Source: Pseudomonas fragi (GTDB lineage: Bacteria > Pseudomonadota > Gammaproteobacteria > Pseudomonadales > Pseudomonadaceae). Taken from it: a DNA stretch of 64,000 nt. The stretch covers positions 27,992 through 91,991 of the forward strand of contig NZ_NQKQ01000019.1 of the NCBI RefSeq assembly GCF_002269505.1, in the 5' to 3' direction. Numbering within the stretch: position 1 is the stretch's first letter; the number at the start of each line of letters is the position of its first letter. Made by a program: the position numbers and the translations under genes. This document shows positions 62,415-64,000 of the stretch, one piece after another. Below the pieces are notes generated by a model. The model ran no database searches. It was not told the origin of the DNA and was given only the letters and a program-made list of their open reading frames with translations.

Positions 62415-64000
62415 ATGACCAGCACCCAACAACGCGCCGCCCTGCAACGCCAGATCTGGCAGATCGCCAACGATGTTCGCGGCTCCGTCGATGGCTGGGA
62501 TTTCAAGCAATACGTGCTCGGCACCCTCTTCTATCGCTTTATCAGTGAAAACTTTGCCAGCTACATCGAAGGCGGTGATGACAGCATCAACTATGCTGAA
62601 CTGCCCGACAGCGTCATCACCGCAGACATCAAAGACGACGCCATCAAGACCAAGGGCTACTTCATCTACCCTACCCAGCTGTTTGCCAAGGTCGCCGCCA
62701 GTGCCAACACCAACGAGAGCCTGAATACCGACCTAGCCACCATCTTTGCCGCTATTGAACGCTCCGCTAACGGCTACCCATCGGAGCATGACATCAAAGG
62801 CCTGTTTGCCGACTTCGACACCACCAGCAACCGCCTCGGCAATACCGTCAAAGACAAAAGCGCCCGCCTCGCCGCTGTGCTCAAAGGCGTGGCCGAACTG
62901 GATTTCGGGCATTTTGATGCCAGCCACATCGACCTGTTCGGCGATGCCTACGAATTCCTCATCTCCAATTACGCTGCCAATGCCGGCAAATCCGGCGGCG
63001 AGTTCTTCACCCCGCAGCATGTGTCCAAGCTGATTGCGCAGCTCGCCATGCACAAGCAAACCAGCGTCAACAAAATTTACGACCCCGCGTGCGGTTCCGG
63101 TTCGCTGCTGCTGCAAGCCAAAAAGCATTTCGACGCGCACATCATTGAAGACGGCTTCTTTGGGCAAGAAATCAACCACACCACTTACAACCTGGCGCGG
63201 ATGAACATGTTCTTGCACAACATCAACTACGACAAGTTCAACGTCCAGCTCGGCAACACCCTCATCGATCCGCACTTTGGTGAAGATAAGCCCTTCGATG
63301 CCATCGTCTCCAACCCACCGTATTCGGTAAAATGGATCGGCTCGGACGACCCCACCCTGATCAACGACGAACGCTTTGCCCCGGCGGGCGTGCTCGCACC
63401 AAAATCCAAGGCCGACTTTGCCTTTGTGTTGCACGCACTCAGCTACCTCTCCGGCAAGGGCCGAGCCGCTATTGTCTGTTTCCCCGGCATCTTCTACCGG
63501 AGCGGCGCAGAGCAAAAAATCCGCCAGTATCTGGTGGATAACAATTACGTCGAAACCGTGATTTCGCTGGCACCCAACCTGTTCTACGGCACCACCATCG
63601 CAGTGAATATTCTGGTGCTCTCCAAACACAAGACTGACACCACCACCCAATTCATCGACGCCAGCAGCCTGTTCAAAAAGGAAACCAATAACAACGTGCT
63701 ATTGGACGCGCACATCGAACAGATCATGCAGGCTTTCGACAGCAAGATGAATGTGGCGCACTTCGCCCAATCCGTCCCGTTCGAGAAGGTGACCGCCAAC
63801 GACTACAACCTGTCGGTCAGCAACTACGTCGAAGTCAGGGACAACCGCGAGGTGGTGGATATTGGAAAGCTCAATGCCGAACTGAAAACCACCGTCGCCA
63901 AAATTGACCGGCTACGTAAAGACATGGCGGTCTCAAGGAACAAGTGCAACAGTCAGTTAATTTTTCTGAGCATGCTAATCACGAAACTGGGCATTCCCGC
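62415..64000 (+). CDS. hsdM: HsdM, type I restriction-modification methyltransferase (partial)
   Basis: The gene starts at the ATG after aggaagaacgc (MTSTQQRAALQRQIWQIAND) and stays open to the window end, giving 528 codons so far. The N-terminal HsdM domain (about 1-150) is followed by the AdoMet motif I DPACGSGSLLLQ (D223) and motif IV SNPPY (N300-Y303), so it makes N6-methyladenine with HsdS as partner. SLAPNLFYGTTIAVNILVL is the typical middle part. Up to about residue 505 (AELKTTVAKIDRLRKDM) it follows the family, where HsdM normally ends within a few dozen residues. After that the sequence does not look like HsdM, suggesting an insertion or rearrangement near 63930. Confidence 0.9.
   Translation, partial: MTSTQQRAALQRQIWQIANDVRGSVDGWDFKQYVLGTLFYRFISENFASYIEGGDDSINYAELPDSVITADIKDDAIKTKGYFIYPTQLFAKVAASANTNESLNTDLATIFAAIERSANGYPSEHDIKGLFADFDTTSNRLGNTVKDKSARLAAVLKGVAELDFGHFDASHIDLFGDAYEFLISNYAANAGKSGGEFFTPQHVSKLIAQLAMHKQTSVNKIYDPACGSGSLLLQAKKHFDAHIIEDGFFGQEINHTTYNLARMNMFLHNINYDKFNVQLGNTLIDPHFGEDKPFDAIVSNPPYSVKWIGSDDPTLINDERFAPAGVLAPKSKADFAFVLHALSYLSGKGRAAIVCFPGIFYRSGAEQKIRQYLVDNNYVETVISLAPNLFYGTTIAVNILVLSKHKTDTTTQFIDASSLFKKETNNNVLLDAHIEQIMQAFDSKMNVAHFAQSVPFEKVTANDYNLSVSNYVEVRDNREVVDIGKLNAELKTTVAKIDRLRKDMAVSRNKCNSQLIFLSMLITKLGIP

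Overview
The window looks like a chromosomal segment of a fluorescent-group Pseudomonas. The evidence is high-GC coding sequence, Pseudomonas-type REP hairpins (arms built on gtgggagcgagc or gtcgctgacgaggaacg), an McpS-like chemoreceptor with a helical bimodular sensor, and protein families typical of the genus. No rRNA, intact tRNA or CRISPR array was seen.

Layout. Positions 1-8392 hold envelope and transport genes: the tail of a probable gamma-glutamyltransferase, a SulP transporter, a chemoreceptor, an Ais-like histidine phosphatase, an ArnT/GT39-like glycosyltransferase and an OprB-type porin. Positions 8569-18958 are a complete tellurite-resistance/Ter stress operon: ATP-grasp, PRTase-TRSP, HAD, StiP/PELOTA, CitE-like lyase and HAD-IB, then terZ-terA-terB-terC-terD-terE, closed by a strong terminator. 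Directly downstream (19265-23986) is a 1573-residue SF1 helicase with a C-terminal Vsr/DUF559-type nuclease, facing a subtilisin autotransporter (23960-27163).

Positions 27494-32627 form a D-galactarate/D-glucarate catabolic unit: a FadR-type regulator, kdgD, an ACS-family MFS transporter and garD. A candidate GTTGTACGAT-containing operator occurs twice. A purple-acid-phosphatase-like enzyme follows on the minus strand.

Positions 34443-52637 are an organosulfur scavenging supercluster. The plus-strand part has an AtsK-like sulfate-ester dioxygenase with its own ABC importer, a DszA/NtaA-type flavin monooxygenase, a second taurine/sulfonate-type ABC importer and an extra periplasmic binding protein. 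The minus-strand part is a seven-gene run: XRE-cupin regulator, LLM monooxygenase, Dpp-like importer (binding protein, two permeases, fused double ATPase) and an SfnB/DszC-like flavoprotein. These genes would import organosulfur compounds and release sulfite or sulfate from them.

Positions 52919-61307 hold an aldo/keto reductase, an orphan TccC-type RHS toxin component with an unrecognised C-terminal domain, an AraC regulator, an EamA exporter, and an Rrf2 regulator divergent from a type II NADH-dehydrogenase-like flavoprotein, with two matching 15-bp palindromes between them. After a terminator and a tRNA-3'-end-like remnant near 61500, a probable genomic island begins: a lower-GC spacer, a small HTH protein and hsdM of a type I restriction-modification system. 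The hsdM reading frame departs from its family near 63930 and runs off the window.
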